Assembly (NCBI GenBank): GCA_024195265.1
Contig: JAJLRJ010000001.1
Span: 55,911,202-55,975,201 of the forward strand
DNA length: 64,000 bases
Direction of reading: 5' to 3'
DNA from: Dendrophyllia cribrosa
Taxonomy: Eukaryota > Cnidaria > Anthozoa > Scleractinia > Dendrophylliidae
The notes beneath the pieces were generated by a model. It made no database searches. It was not told the origin of the DNA and saw only the letters and a list, made by a program, of their open reading frames with translations. The position numbers and the translations under genes were made by a program. Below, piece after piece: positions 27,171 to 40,419 of the stretch (position 1 is the stretch's first letter; each line of letters begins with the position of its first letter).

Positions 27171-28626
27171 TTGATTTTAAAAGCTTACAGCAATAAAATC
27201 CTATTTTGACGAAATATAGATTATGTTTTTATAAATATTGCTCCGGGCCCGAAAAGTTATCGGCACTTTCGAGAAACAGGCTTCTGGTCCGATTGAACGG
27301 GAAGGATACAAGAACATAGCATTTTCAAGTGTGAATACGAACCAAAACGAGTACAAATATGACACGTTATTACAATCTTCTTCTGGGAAAACAGTTTGGA
27401 AGAAGATGACAGTACATGTATAATTAACAATTTATTTTCAGTAAAACGTTTAATACGGCTGGTCATTCTCCTAAAGGCTAGAAAAAGTAAAACTCTGACT
27501 CGTAAAAATACCCAGCCATATTACACAACTTTATATATCAAAGCCCATTCCCAAGAAAAAAGAAGGGAGAGCTTGGGAATTATATTGTTAAAGAAAACAA
27601 CACGCATCCAAAATGAGTGCACTTCAATTCTTTAAAACAATAAATTTTGACAAGAGCGATTCTTTAAAAGACACGTTTGAAAAAAAATATTTGCCTTGAG
27701 TTTGCTATTTTGAAAAAAAAATATCAGGTGAGTTGTTATTATATATACATGTAAAATTGAAACTATCGAAACTTTTAAAAATCGAACATTTTGACAAATT
27801 TAAAAAATACACTTGTAACAGTGCACGTATAACAAATGTTATACTTCAGTGATTAAACAACGTGGCGTATTTGTTGGTCATTGCAGCCAATATATTATCT
27901 TAAGTGAGGTTGAATTGTTGGCTTTCAAATTAACGTGCACTACAAGGCTTTCAAACCTCAGTGTAAACATTTAGAAAATGAATATTTTAAAGTTGCTGTA
28001 TTAATGCCTTAAAGATAAAAATCAAATTTAAACGCCTTTTGCTATACTGTATATTATAATGCCGTAGGCTTGCGTGCAGAGACTATCCATGCATCCAATA
28101 AACATATGAATAACTGCCGCAGCTATTTGTTAACAATGGAAAGGGTTTGTGAGAGACTTCAGACCAATGCTCTTTTGATAACATGCTTTTGTTTTATCAG
28201 TTAACAAATATTTGGCTGATAGAGTATTTGAACAACGTTTGCCAGCTATTATGTAATATTTTAAGAAACTAAATATATACTTTAGTAAAGTCAATATTTT
28301 TGCCCGTGTTGTATGTCGCCACTCATTATCAGTTCGGTCATGTGAACCAGTACCCGAGGTTCAGTAAAAACCTGTAGCCAATAAATCACAACAGGCTTTT
28401 TGGTTTACTGTGTATTGACGGTAAAGGCAGTACTCATCAATCTGCAGCAATGAATGAAAATGAGCAGAGGTAACAAAAAATCTTATATGAAAGAGGTTCA
28501 TATCCATGCAATTAAGTCAACGGAAAGGAATTGGCATTTATTATTCGTGGCGCATCGATAAGGTCCGTTGTATCACGCTATAGTAGGCACATCGTTGAAC
28601 CCAGCGTCGTGATCAATAGTTTAAAA
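27171..28626. other. Non-coding region upstream of GPCR gene
   Basis: It starts with a fragment of the CCGGGCCCGAAAAG repeat family (about 27170-27295). The rest is AT-rich with no gene. The upstream region and first exons of the GPCR gene may lie here; no promoter can be pinned down. Confidence 0.4.
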
Positions 28627-29493
28627 ATGAACTGGTACTGGATTATTGGATGGATCCCATCAATTTTCGCCATCTTTGGAAACAGCTTCATTATTTACCT
28701 CATTTATACTAGTCGCAAACTCAGAACCGTTCCGAACTGCTTCATCCTGTCGCTTGCATTGGCCGACCTTGGAGTTGGAGCTTGCTATTTTCCGACTCAT
28801 TTCATTTGCAATTTTAGTCCATCAACGTGCCTTCAAAGCGTGACAGATGACATTGCTGTGTTAATGATATATTCGTCGACTACCAACCTATGTACAATGG
28901 CTCTCGACCGCTATATGGCTATTGTTAAGCCACTCACTTACACAACTTTCATTACAAGAAGACGTGCTTTGTACTTAGTAGCATTTTCGTGGCTTGTTCC
29001 GCTAATGGCTTACTTTGTTCCCGCTCTTTGCACAAGTCTTCACGGATGCAGCATCAACCCAAAAGTCACTGTCGTCATCTGGACGACCATGTTTGAATTT
29101 ATTCCTTGTGTCGTACTCCTACTTGTTACAGTGAAAATAGCAACAACAGCAAGAAAACATCATCAACAACTCAGGAGGTTAGATTCTCAACTACGGTACA
29201 ATCAACCGAGTCACAAAGCTCACAGGATACCCACAATGTCGACAGCCCGCGTTATCGTAACAGTAGTGACTATTTTTCTCGTGTGCTATTCAGTTGAAGT
29301 ATACAGCTCGCTTTGCTACTTCACTGATTTATGTAAAATCACTGATGATCTTTACCATGTAGTGTTTTTTCTTGTAGTGACGAACTCAGCCGGAAACCCA
29401 ATTGCTTATGCCTTGTTTAAACGTGATATTCAAAGGGAGCTTAAAAGCGTATTTTGGAAGACGAATTTGAATGTTGCCACTACAAAGGTATAA
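28627..29493 (+). CDS. Class A (rhodopsin-like) G-protein-coupled receptor
   Basis: 288 aa from ATG 28627 with seven hydrophobic segments. Landmarks: TM1 GNSFIIYL, TM2 LSLALADLG, TM3 end LDRYMAIVKP (DRY), TM4 FSWLVP, TM7 NSAGNPIAYALFK (NPxxY). Cysteines in the TM3 entry (STCLQ) and ECL2 (LHGCS) can form the usual disulfide. TM6 lacks CWxP (it reads TIFLVCYS). The gene is intronless, with a short N-terminus and no signal peptide, like many cnidarian-expanded amine/adenosine/melatonin-type orphan receptors; the ligand cannot be assigned. A diverged, broken copy lies at about 36009-36828. Confidence 0.9.
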   Translation: MNWYWIIGWIPSIFAIFGNSFIIYLIYTSRKLRTVPNCFILSLALADLGVGACYFPTHFICNFSPSTCLQSVTDDIAVLMIYSSTTNLCTMALDRYMAIVKPLTYTTFITRRRALYLVAFSWLVPLMAYFVPALCTSLHGCSINPKVTVVIWTTMFEFIPCVVLLLVTVKIATTARKHHQQLRRLDSQLRYNQPSHKAHRIPTMSTARVIVTVVTIFLVCYSVEVYSSLCYFTDLCKITDDLYHVVFFLVVTNSAGNPIAYALFKRDIQRELKSVFWKTNLNVATTKV

Positions 29494-32400
29494 TTCCATA
29501 TAGTATGAACCTTGGTGACAATGAAATACTCCATTTCTCGTCATCAGTTTATTCATTTTATTCAGTTTTTTTATCTTTCCAAAAATATACCATGCGCGAT
29601 TTAGGGGTAACACTTATTCTTTTGTTAAAACAATAGAATATTAGAGCACAAAAGAACGACAATACAATAGAATACAATACCATAGAATATATTAGAATAC
29701 ATAATTTTACCTAATACAATGAATGTGTACAATGTACAATAGAGCTAACACCCTAAATCGGGCATCATATGTCCAAAAAACTAATTATATGATGCGCGCA
29801 GTAAATTAACGACCTTGACCTTATGCTCCTTATCGCCGATATTGGTCAAGAAGGTGGCAAAAAATACAAACAAACACGGCTTTTGCAACACCTTTTAAAT
29901 TATTTTGCACCTTGCACTTGAACGATACTTTCGGCTGAAAAGCAAATGTTGATTTTAAAAAGATTTCCTTGATCAGTTAAGAAGCATTAAACCGCCATTT
30001 TCTAGTTACTTTCGTTAAATTTCTTTATTTTTGTATACGTTCTATAAAATGAAATATATATTTTAATTTGTACATCATACATTTACCATAGATTTCATTG
30101 ATACGTGACCCTTTAAATCAAAACTCCTCTGGGCAGTTGGCAATACTCTGCCGTCAATCATACCGAGAAACCAACTTTGAAATGCATGGCTTCGTCCGCT
30201 TCGAAGCGCCGATTGATCGTCTCATCGAGCTTATTTTCGAGAACTGTGTCAGAGGGCTAATACACAAAAATTGACTTAAAATGATGAACATTTAGTAGGA
30301 ACATATGAAATGATTTCAATGATTGTTAACTAGCGAATAATATAGAGATCTTTTAACATTCTAGAATTAAACTTCTAGTTATTTTTTTTTCTGAAACTAA
30401 TTATATATAATTGATGATATGAGACTTCCTTCAGTTAATGGGGTTGAGATTTATTTGGGACATCTCGTCTCCAAAGTTGACACAAGTTAGTTTACACTAG
30501 TTTTCCTTTCTCTGAGAAATCAGCTGTTAAAAAGTGCTTTTGGAGACTTTATTAATTAAGCATAGGAAACTTTACCTTCCCTAGTTAACATGGCTTTTGC
30601 AGCATCTGCATCGCGCAGAATGGCCCGACATCATTACTTATTCATGACCACCACACATAATGCCGGCTCGGGAGATCGCAGGAGTTTCAAGGCTCTTATA
30701 ATAGCCCGGAGGCGGACGACAACGTTTCTCCATGTTTTCACAAATCGAATTGTTGGGAACTGAAAGAAAACTGAGTTATTTATACTATTTAACGCGCCGG
30801 CAAAGGCTTGCCGACGGATCGAAATGCACCAATGGCTATCACGTTTAAGACAAAAGATTTTGTAGGGCAAAAATTCGAAAAGCGCCAATGGTGTCTTAAA
30901 CAAAAGGTTTAAAGCTATTGTAGTTTTCGAGTTATACAAATTTAACTTACTTGTTGTTATTGATGAAAATCATGAAAGTTAAAAGAAACAGCGATATATT
31001 ATAAATCATTATTATATCGGGGCTGGGGAAGGGGAAATGGTAAATTAACTTCCATTGGGTTCGATCATAATCACTTCGCTCGCGCTCGCGCTCGCGCTCG
31101 CGCACTTGAAGATAGTGATACTTTATCATTTATAAGATTGCAGACATAGAGCACTCGCTGCTTACTTTTGTTCAAAAAGAGCGGAGAGCATGGCGATCGA
31201 TTTAAAATGACGCGTGCGTGAGCCACGAGGAACGAACAAAAGTATCGAGCCGGAGAACTGAAAAAAATTCTCATGTTGGTCAGTTCCCGCGCGGCGATTA
31301 TTGATCAATCGTTGCTCGCTCTATTTTCTTTGCAAAAAAAATACTAGCAATCTATAAACTTGATCGAAGATTCATTTGCTGACACCAATCTAAATTTTGT
31401 ATGTGCATCGAGCAGCCTCAAACCCGTTCATTTTGTCTTTTCTGATGCTGAAAAATACACGTAAGATGCGGGTAATCGTATGATTTTAAGAAACAAAAGC
31501 TGACAACAATGGCACGAATCGTTCATTGTTTGCTTTGCCCGCCCACTTCAAGTTAATGAGTATTGCGGTGCGTGCCTGGCAACCAATCAATTAAGCCGCT
31601 TTTTGAGCGTCAATGAATAATAATGAGCGATATGGCAGATCTTGAAACTTTCGGCGCTGTAAGTAAATGTCGCGAGAACAATAGGCATTCTGCGCGATGA
31701 AATATTTTACATAGTTTTTATATTTTACGTTCTTGTCTATGAGCAATAAAAGTAAATAAAAGATATCAATTTTCATCCAAGTGAAGCTGTATGAATTGGT
31801 TGAGGTCAGTGACGTAACCAAATTCTGCCTCCCTGATCTCAGTGTCACACCCTGGCTTTTTAAATTCAAATGGCAACATTTCACAAACTAAGTTGGCTGG
31901 ATAGCCACTCAGCGCAATTAGCTTTTGCTATTTCTGAGTGGCTGTGCTCTTTTTCTTTCACAGTTATTTCCCTTTAATGATTCTGCACTTTTGTATTAAG
32001 AGCACAATAAAGATTGTTGTTGTTGATTGTTGATCAGTGATGGACTCAACTTGCTTCCGTTGAGTTTTCGCTCTCTAGTGACAGTCCCCATTGGTCAAAT
32101 CGTGCAGATATAAGGCAGTACCTGAGTCTAGGACTCTCCTTTTCAGTAAATGACGCATGTCCTTATTATTTACATCAATGCATATACTTATCTCTTACCT
32201 TCTTAGCTTCCTAACTTTGTACCATGTTTCACCAAGGTCTGCTTTCATTGCCAGGATGTCACCCGGTGGGATTGTGATTTTGAATACCTTCCCCAAGGCC
32301 TCCTTCAGAATACCTTCTCTTTCTAATTTATCCATGATGGCTCTTATTTCATGCTTTAGCTTGCATTGGTCCCTGCAGCACCGCGACTTTCAGCTGTTCT

Positions 32401-32853
32401 GGTCTCTGGTACTGCTTTGCTTTGAACGCCATTTTCTTCGGGGTGTTTGAATGAATAAAACATCGGACAGCGCGGGATTAATATTTGTAATAACCGATTA
32501 ATTTCCTCGCCTTTAATTAAGAAATAGCACATTTCGTACTTCAGACAATAGGCGACAATATACGGCTGACATATCGTCATTTTGAACCTCATTTACATTC
32601 ATGATAAGGTAAGGGCGCCGTTCTTTACTTAAATTATTATTTTGTGGATTATCTGCTATATCATACAACAGAGTTTCAAAAATGACCAAATTTTAAAACT
32701 ATTTGTACAAATGACAACTGAAATGAAATCCGCTTTGCTACCAGGAGAACACGCAAATGCGTCAAGTGCCCCACTGATGCCACAGCGGGAAACAGATACG
32801 TATACAGACTGTTTGCGCTGCAGATGTGTTGTTCAGTTGCCAGTTGCTACGTA
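29494..32853. other. Non-coding host DNA
   Basis: No supported gene. It contains a (GCGCTC)n microsatellite at about 31077-31103 and a low-complexity AATACAATAGAATA stretch at about 29640-29700. Short ORFs show no domain. Confidence 0.45.
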
Positions 32854-33611
32854 AAGCACGTAACAGACGAGCAAGCTTTCTATATGACAAGTGTCCGTGG
32901 CAAGTTTTACAAGTTTTACTTACTCGTGTGTATGAATAACAAGTTTTCTTTGACAAGTTTTGCCTTGACAAGTTTTAATTGCCCGTGTGAACGAATAAAC
33001 AAGTTATCTTTGACAAGTTTTCTTTGTAGCCAGCAATACAATTGTACAGCGGACGAAGAAAACACAACGCCGTTTTATTCGTTGACCGTGGCTTACATCG
33101 GCTTACATGTATTTAAGGGAGAAATGGCATGGTAAGATCAATATCAGGAACTTCAGCTCTCATGAGCTCAAGAACCTCTTCGTAGTCAGTCTTTTTTTTT
33201 TTTTTTTGTTTCTATTTCTATAGGATTCTGCCTTTGTGTTCCACAAAGTTTCTCTTGTTGGAAGGTATTCTAGTTGACGTGATGTGGCAGAATCGGTCGA
33301 ACGAACAGATTTAGCTGCAATGTTATCATCCGCCGTGAATGCTACTCCAAACAACAAGACCGCTGAGCGCCCGCGATTTCGCAACGATTCTTGTCAAGTT
33401 TTCCTTGTTGAGCATACAGACAAGCAAGTTTTGCAATGTGATCAAGTTTTTCTATTACAAGTTGCCTTGTTCAAAAGCTAGCATGCCAGCTTTTGAACAA
33501 GTGCACTTGACAAGGAAAATCTTGACAAGTTTCTATTTACACACGATCGAGCAAGTAAAACTTGTCAAGGCAAAACTTGTTATAGAAAACTTGCTCGTCT
33601 GTAACGTGCTT
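32854..33611. mobile_element. MITE rich in ACAAGTTTT repeats
   Basis: Inverted ends AAGCACGTAACAGACGAGCA / TGCTCGTCTGTAACGTGCTT. Similarity continues inward about 100 bp on each side, with many ACAAGTTTT or AAAACTTGT units. Inside the right arm, TTGTTCAAAAGCT / AGCTTTTGAACAA forms a hairpin at about 33467-33500. No transposase. Confidence 0.7.
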
Positions 33612-36008
33612 AACTCAGGATTTATCAGCATTTTTCAAAAAAATAGAAAGGATAACATGGACTTACTTTAAGCCTATGAGTCTATTTCCTTCTCTTTTGC
33701 AAGTAAAAAGAACCCCATTGTTTTTATTACGGAACGTCTTGCTTAACGAGGAAACTGAAATGGTCTGACATGATTACAGTTTTCTTAAAGATCTCTCGGT
33801 TTCATTCTCAAATTTCGCAATAACAGCAGAAAGATATTGCTGCTTGTGGAAAATTGTCTTGGACAAGAAAACAGAAAAGAAGATGTCTCGATTAACCACG
33901 ATTAACCATGTTGAATTTAAAAACGGCTTTAGGAATATTCTTTGATAGCTTACGGTTAATCGTGGTTTGGTTAAGCGTGGAATTTCAAAAGATCGTCACA
34001 TATTTATCTTTTTACAGCCATGCTACGTCCGCGTGACCAGTATTTTTGAAAATTTGAATGGAGTTTACAAGTTCACGCGTCGGTTTTGTAATCCTTCCCG
34101 CTGTAAAGGCTCCGTCAATTCCAAGCCCGCCCATCCCCCCCCTCCCCCCCGGGCATTTGTCGGGCATTTCATACCTTTTCCTTCCCAAGGGTGGGGCATT
34201 TGCTAAAACAGGTCAGCCCGGGGATGGGGCATTGTCAGAACAACGTTATCTTTTGGATTTAAAATTTCGCACATGCTTCCTTGTTTATTTTAAATTTCCT
34301 GATTGCCCCCAATATAAAAACATAAAAACTGAGTTGATAAACGTCGTTTGGGTCTCGCACTTTTCAAGTGAACCGGAGCAACAGACCGAACGCAATGATA
34401 CTCCATTTTATTTTTAAAATAAGTTTCACACAATTTTCAAAACTGGCCAGCCTTGCCTTTCATTGCTACAGAAGATAATATCACGGTAAATTTTCAATTT
34501 TCGTTAACGTCTTGGATTCTTTCTGGACTAACCCAATGTAATAGAAATAATTCACGGTTTGGGAATCAATAAATTAAATATTCAAAGCGAGTACAGAAAA
34601 ATTGGTAGCTTCAATCAACATGTCTTGAGTGATGGTGCAATGTGTGTCACGCAAATTTCGTTGAGGGGGAAGGGGTGTTTGACCCGTTTAAAATAAACCA
34701 TAAATTTTGTTACGCAAGCGCACGAGTATAGGCTACTGGTAGCCTCTTGTTCACTCATAAACTTCGACCAGTTGTAAAAAAAAAAGCTTGCAGGTTTGTT
34801 GCCTGCGCTAATCGGATTGGCCGAAAAGATTTTTCGGCGCTAAGCTTTACGATCATGCAACACCTGACAGACAGCAAAAATATTAATGGCAGTCACCCTG
34901 CTAATATTTATAGCTTTTGTTAACCGCAGTTGAACACTCGAAGGCCTTAACTATTTTTAACGAAAACGACATTTGCCAATTCATTATAAGACGGTACGAT
35001 CAAAAAGTATTTTCGTTAAAAAAAATCATGACAGGCAATTATTCTCTTTATGCTGCTACTGACTAAATTTTCTCATGCTTGCAGAAAAAATTCAATGGAA
35101 TTTGAGATAAATACCGCGAGTTATATTGCAAAATGGTACCAAATATTACGAGAAAACAATAGCTACCATTACATTACCTATACTAATTAAATCCCCTCGG
35201 TTCCAAAATTATTTTAAAATAAAAATTCACTTTACTCATTGATCCTTCAAAAAAGGCAAGTGAACAAAACTCTGATGCAATTGTCCTTAATTTAAAAAAA
35301 AAAAATAGTTTCATGTAAACGACGAGGGAGGGCGACTCAGCATTGTTTGCAATCACTTGCTATTGACCGAATCGTTACTGCGAGTGTGACGTCACAAAGC
35401 AACCGACCCGCGACCGTCGCCATTGAAGAGAAGAAAGAAAAGACAAAAAACCCACGGCCAATATTGCTGTTATTCACTAATTGATCGTAAGCGTGCAAGC
35501 TTTGTTGCCAACAATGTCTGTGTACATGTATTAGCTTTATACATTGACATGTTAGTTCTTGTAAATTTATTATAACGGGGTGATAAGGCGATACAATCGA
35601 ACATGTTTTCGTTTATACAAATTCACGACAGGCCATTATTCCCTTTATACTACTGACTGAAATTTATTAGTCTTGTAGTTAGCCAAAAATAATTAAATGA
35701 AATTTGGGATAAATACCTCGAGTTACATTGCAAAATTGTCCCCAATCTGATTACGAGCAGCGACGACTAGATACCATAAGAAATTATATTACCAAAACTA
35801 ATTAAACCCCGGCTACTTTCCAAATTTATTTCCCAATAAAAAATTACTAGGCAAACAAATGTCCCACACTTTGTTGCAATTATCCTAAATTTGAAAAAGT
35901 CAATTGAAAGGAATTAGCATTTATTATTCGTGGCCTATAATGTGTATTGTATTGAACACGCCACAGTAGACACATCGCTTAAAGTTGACGTGATTTATAG
36001 TAAGAAAA
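33612..36008. other. Non-coding host DNA with diverged repeats
   Basis: It includes a fragment of the GGGCATTTG repeat family (about 34130-34230), a CRE-like TGACGTCA (about 35388), and two copies (about 35030-35300 and 35610-35900) of a repeat that recurs at about 37150-37340. The last about 110 bp resemble the region just before the intact GPCR gene, so the duplication extends upstream of the coding part. Confidence 0.5.
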
Positions 36009-36828
36009 TTAAACTGGTACTGGATTCTTGGATGGATTTCATCATTTTTCGCCATCGTTGGAAACAGCTTCATTATTTATCTCATCTGTACTAATCGCAA
36101 ACTCAAAACCGTTCCGAACTGCTTCATCCTGTCGCTTGCATTGGTCGACCTTGGACTGGGTTGGAGCTTGTTATTTCCCGACTCATTTACTTTGCAATTT
36201 TAGTCCATCAACCTGCTTTCGCAGCGTGGCAGATGACAATGCTGTGTTAATGATTTATTCCTCGACTACCAACCTATGTACAATGGCTCTCGACCGCTAT
36301 ATGGCTATTGTTAAGCCACTCACTTACACAACTTTCATTACAAGAAGACGTGCTTTGTATTTAATAGCATTTTCGTGGCTCGTTCCGCTAATGGCTTACT
36401 TTGTTCCCACTATTTGCACAAGTCTTCACGGATGCAGCATTAACCCAAAAGTCACTGTCGTCATCTGGACGACCATGTTTGAATTTATTCCTTGTGTCGT
36501 ACTCCTACTTGTTACAGTGAAAATAGCAACAACAGCAAGAAAACATCATCAACAACTCAGGAGGTTAGATTCTCAACTGCGGTATAATGAACCGAGTCAC
36601 AAAGATCACAGGATACCCACAATGTCGACAGCCCGCGTTATCGTAACAGTAGTGACTATTTTTCTCGTGTGCTATTCAGTTGAAGTTTACAGCGGCTCGC
36701 TTTGCTACTTTACTGATTTGTATCAAATCACGGATGATCTTTTCCATGTAGTGTTTTTTCTTGTAGTGACGAATTCAGCCGGAAACCCAATTGCTTATGT
36801 CTTGTTTAAACATTCAAAAGGAGCTTAA
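36009..36828 (+). pseudogene. GPCR pseudogene, copy of the 28627-29493 gene
   Basis: Very similar at nucleotide level to the intact receptor from TM1 to TM7, but broken. The start ATG is lost (ATTAAACTGG in place of ATGAACTGG). About 4 nt are inserted after GTCGACCTTGGA in TM2, which shifts the frame. A 5-nt loss after CTTGTTTAAAC removes the normal C-terminus. The DRY (LDRYMAIVKP) and NPIAY motifs remain in one long open frame from TM3 to TM7, and one codon (Gly) is added in ECL3. It is probably a non-functional tandem duplicate; a short spliced form cannot be excluded. Confidence 0.8.
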
Positions 36829-37740
36829 GGTAATTCCACTGAAATAGAACTTACAATAGATTCTTGTTTAAACTTTTCCTAAGAGATATTCATTATATGA
36901 GAACTTCAATTATAAAATAAAAAAGGGGGTGCCCGTATTGGTTAAGGAGCTGTGAGGCATTGAATATGCCCTATTTTGGCATTTTACTAGTGTTGTTATC
37001 GAAGTGCATTGCCATTATTTGAAAACTCCTCAAAACTCAAAAACTCATGAGAACATGCTAAAGAAGACTTCGCATACATTGTGTTGGACATAGGTAAACT
37101 TTTTGCAGTCGTTTCAGACAGAGAAGGCTTAGCGCTAAGCAAATATCAGACAAAATCCGTTTTCCTGATTACTAATTTCAAAATTGTTCCAAATATTACG
37201 AGTCCCTTCGGCTAGTAACCCATTGCATTACCTATACTAATTTTCCCCCTCAGGTTCCAAAAACACCTTCTTCCATAATTGAAGTTTAATAAAAGTACCA
37301 CACTTTGTTGCAATTATCATAAATTAAAAAAAATATATACATATGCTCCTTGGCTCATGCCTTGTTGAGCATTCTATCTGGAGTGCACCAATGTGTGGGA
37401 TCATCTGAGGTGGCTATATAGCCTAACCTGAACTCCAGCAAACGCGTTCCAAAATAAAATGGGTTTTTCCAAACTTGCTATTTTCCGTGGACTACATGGA
37501 TATTTCTCGGAGCCTGTTCTGTGTTCATTGTGGATCTTATATTCCCAACAACAACCAAACTGATTCAGCAAAGAATGTCTTTATTTAACCAACTAAATTT
37601 TACAGTCCGTGTGAAACGTGAATAACAGTTATGTATGTGCTGAACCTAAGCTGCAGAAATTCTGCACTTGGCAAATTAGTGAATGCAATTAGGATGCAAA
37701 AATTCTGCATCTTGATCAATAGTTAAATATACTCAAATTC
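36829..37740. other. Non-coding host DNA
   Basis: Contains the third copy of the repeat seen at 35030 and 35610 (about 37150-37340), and isolated decayed dyads (CTGCAGAAATTCTGCAC at about 37651) leading into the 65-bp array. Confidence 0.45.
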
Positions 37741-38335
37741 ACTGCACTGAGCTAAGATGCAGAAATTCTGCGTTTGGTAAAATGAAGAAAATCAACCAAT
37801 ATCCACTGCACTGAGCTAAGATGCAGAAATTCTGCATTTGGTAAAATGACTAAAAATCAGCCAATATCCACTGCACTGAGCTAAGTTGCAGAAATTCTGC
37901 GTTTGGTAAAATGAATAAAAATCAGCCAAAATCCACTGCACTGAGCTAGGATGCAGAAATTCTGCATTTGGTAAAATGAATAAAAATCAGCCAAAATCCA
38001 CTGCACTGAGCTGAGATGCAGAAATTCTGCGTTTGGTAAAATGAATAAAAATCAGCCAAAATCCACTGCACTGAGCTAAGATGCAGAAATTCTGCATTTG
38101 GTAAAATGAATAAAAATCAGCCAAAATCCACTGCACTGAGCTAGGATGCAGAAATTCTGCATTTGGTAAAATGAATAAAAATCAGCCAAAATCCACTGCA
38201 CTGAGCTGAGATGCAGAAATTCTGCGTTTGGTAAAATTAATAAAAAGCAGCCAAAATCCACTGCACTGAGCTAAGATGCAGAAATTCTGCATTTGGTAAA
38301 ATGAATAAAAAATCAGCCAAAAGCCACTGCACAAA
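37741..38335. repeat. 65-bp tandem array, about nine copies
   Basis: ACTGCACTGAGCTAAGATGC recurs every 64-66 bp from 37741. Each unit holds the dyad ATGCAGAAATTCTGCAT or its GCGT variant. Unit types cycle CTAGG, CTGAG, CTAAG, giving a 195-bp higher-order period in the second half. Confidence 0.9.
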
Positions 38336-40419
38336 ACCAGCTACAGTAATTCACTTCTAATTCTAAAGGATTCAGAAATTCAGATGCCCAGTCAATGAAC
38401 TGAACAAAACTGGCTATTCACATCTTATTCTAAAAGGATTCAGAATTTCTAATCCCCATGTCACTTACATGGAACTGAACAAAAAAGGCTATTCTTAAAA
38501 ACTTAAAGGATTCAGAATTTCTGACTTCATCACTTAACCCTTTCACTCCCAGAGTCAATTATGGAGACTGTAGTGCAGTCCTAACTATTGAGTCTTTACT
38601 TTTGCATGTACTTTTGTATCAGTACTTTTGCATGGTACAGTTATTATTTGTTTTTCAATATTTTACAACACAAAATTTGGGATTTTTATTGAATTTTGAT
38701 ATTTGACACTTTTGGGAGTTAAAGAGTTGACTGAACAAAACCATGAGTGAAATTTGTGATCCCCCTTGCAGTTTGATATCAACTTAAGCAGTTGAAAAAC
38801 AACCCGATAAAATTCAGGCTTGAATTCAGGCTTCTAATTAATTCTGAAAAGGGATTCAGAATTTTAATTTTTGTTGCCCCCATCACTTAAACGAACAAGA
38901 CTAATAGGAAGGTCCAGCCTGTTTCTGGATGTTTTCTTTGTATTGTGTTTTTCCTCTGATGTTCACAAGGAGATGCCACTGGTCATCCTTCTTTTGGCTA
39001 AATGAATGATCTCATTTGTAGTTCTGCTAGTGATTCCATTTCCTGAAAATCAGATATAGTATTGACCTTTAAATTACTCAAATTTAGCACTTATTAATCA
39101 ATAAAATTAATATTATATGTATAATATTTCATGACATTAAGTAGTGCAAAAACCCAAGGCTTCCCTAGCTCAACTGCCTTTTACAGAAACTGTCTATTTA
39201 ACAAGCTTGTTCCACCTACATGTACATGTAGGTCAACATACACAACTGTGACTTGAATTTTGTTTAATTTCTAAATGGTGCTCACCTTTACAATGTGCAT
39301 TTGTGGGGGTACAGGTGTAGCTAAATCTGTAAACATTCAAAAAGAACTTTGGCTGTGTTCCAGAATAGAGCCAAAAATCTGCAAAACAATAACATCATAT
39401 ACAACTTAGCCCAATGAAAATTCCTCTGCAAGCCCAAGTGCATGTAAATTCTGGCTTCTTTCAGACAACAAGACAGGTCTAATAGCCCTTACTAATAACA
39501 CTAATACATAAGGGCAGGGCTGTCATTAAGGGCCGGGGGCTGGGGATTTCCCCCGGCTTCTATGAGCATGAACCCCGGCTACTTTCATAGGAAACAAAAG
39601 AAAAATAAAACCCAAAGAACTTCCCTGCTGTTGAATTCCCAGCCTACTAATTATTGCATATACCTGGCAACTTGAAATCTTAGTGACAGCCCTGCATAAC
39701 AGTAAATAAAAGAAAGCAAACAAGCTATTGACATTGATTTTATTGATACACAACATTTAGACAAAAATCTCAGAGCAGTTGGCAATAGACATCTGTCACT
39801 CTTATCTTACATGGGAGGAGAAAGGAAACCAATTTCATTTTTCACTGCTTGTTGATTTCTTTTTGGGCCTGAAAACTATATTACAGATATTGCCCTCATC
39901 ACTTTGCGGTTTGGTTTTTCAATTGAAATTTAACATGGAATTCACTCGTCAGGCAGTGAATTTTTCTTTGATACAAGAAAGGTGTTGGGTTACAAGTTTC
40001 GGTTTTGAAAATAATAGGAAAGCTCTGCTTTGGACAGCATCTTTGTTTCTAAAGCAACCGAGGGACCGTTTCATTTCAGTGTATCATCAAAATTTCTTTC
40101 AATTAGGTCAGTACAGTATGCTTGTTCTCATTAACTTATTTGTTTGATTTAGACAATTGCTTTTTCTTAGCATGAAATATTGTTTTCTTTCTTTGACATT
40201 CATTCACAAGGCCAAAAAAGCTTTAGCTTTTAACACAAACTAGGCATAACATTTGATTAATCTATTTAGGAGAATATCTCAGTTATATAGTAGGGGATTA
40301 AATGTCTTAATATTGGAGAGGAGTCTACACACCACTGTACGTGTAAATTTCGAGTTCCATTTAAGGCTTTTTGTACCAATAATGCATAATGGAGCGATTT
40401 TAGAATACCCGTCCACTTA
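38336..40419. other. Non-coding host DNA
   Basis: Decayed AGGATTCAGAATTTCT motifs continue to about 38530 from the 65-bp array. A hAT-like MITE lies at 39515-39694. No supported gene; a 122-codon ORF at 39779-40147 shows no domain. Confidence 0.45.
39515..39694. mobile_element. hAT-like MITE (CAGGGCTGTCA ends)
   Basis: CAGGGCTGTCATTAAG at the left is mirrored by CTTAGTGACAGCCCTG at the right. Flanks CATAAGGG and CATAACAG match at 6 of 8 positions, as expected of an aged 8-bp hAT duplication. Confidence 0.6.

Noticed and set aside
28531..28626. Longer N-terminus for the GPCR from an upstream TTG
   Set aside because: Not an ATG, and the segment is not conserved as coding in the paralogous locus; ATG 28627 sits just before TM1.
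37741..38335. CRISPR-like array (short dyads at regular spacing)
   Set aside because: Spacers are repeats of one another, so it is an ordinary tandem array in a eukaryotic genome.
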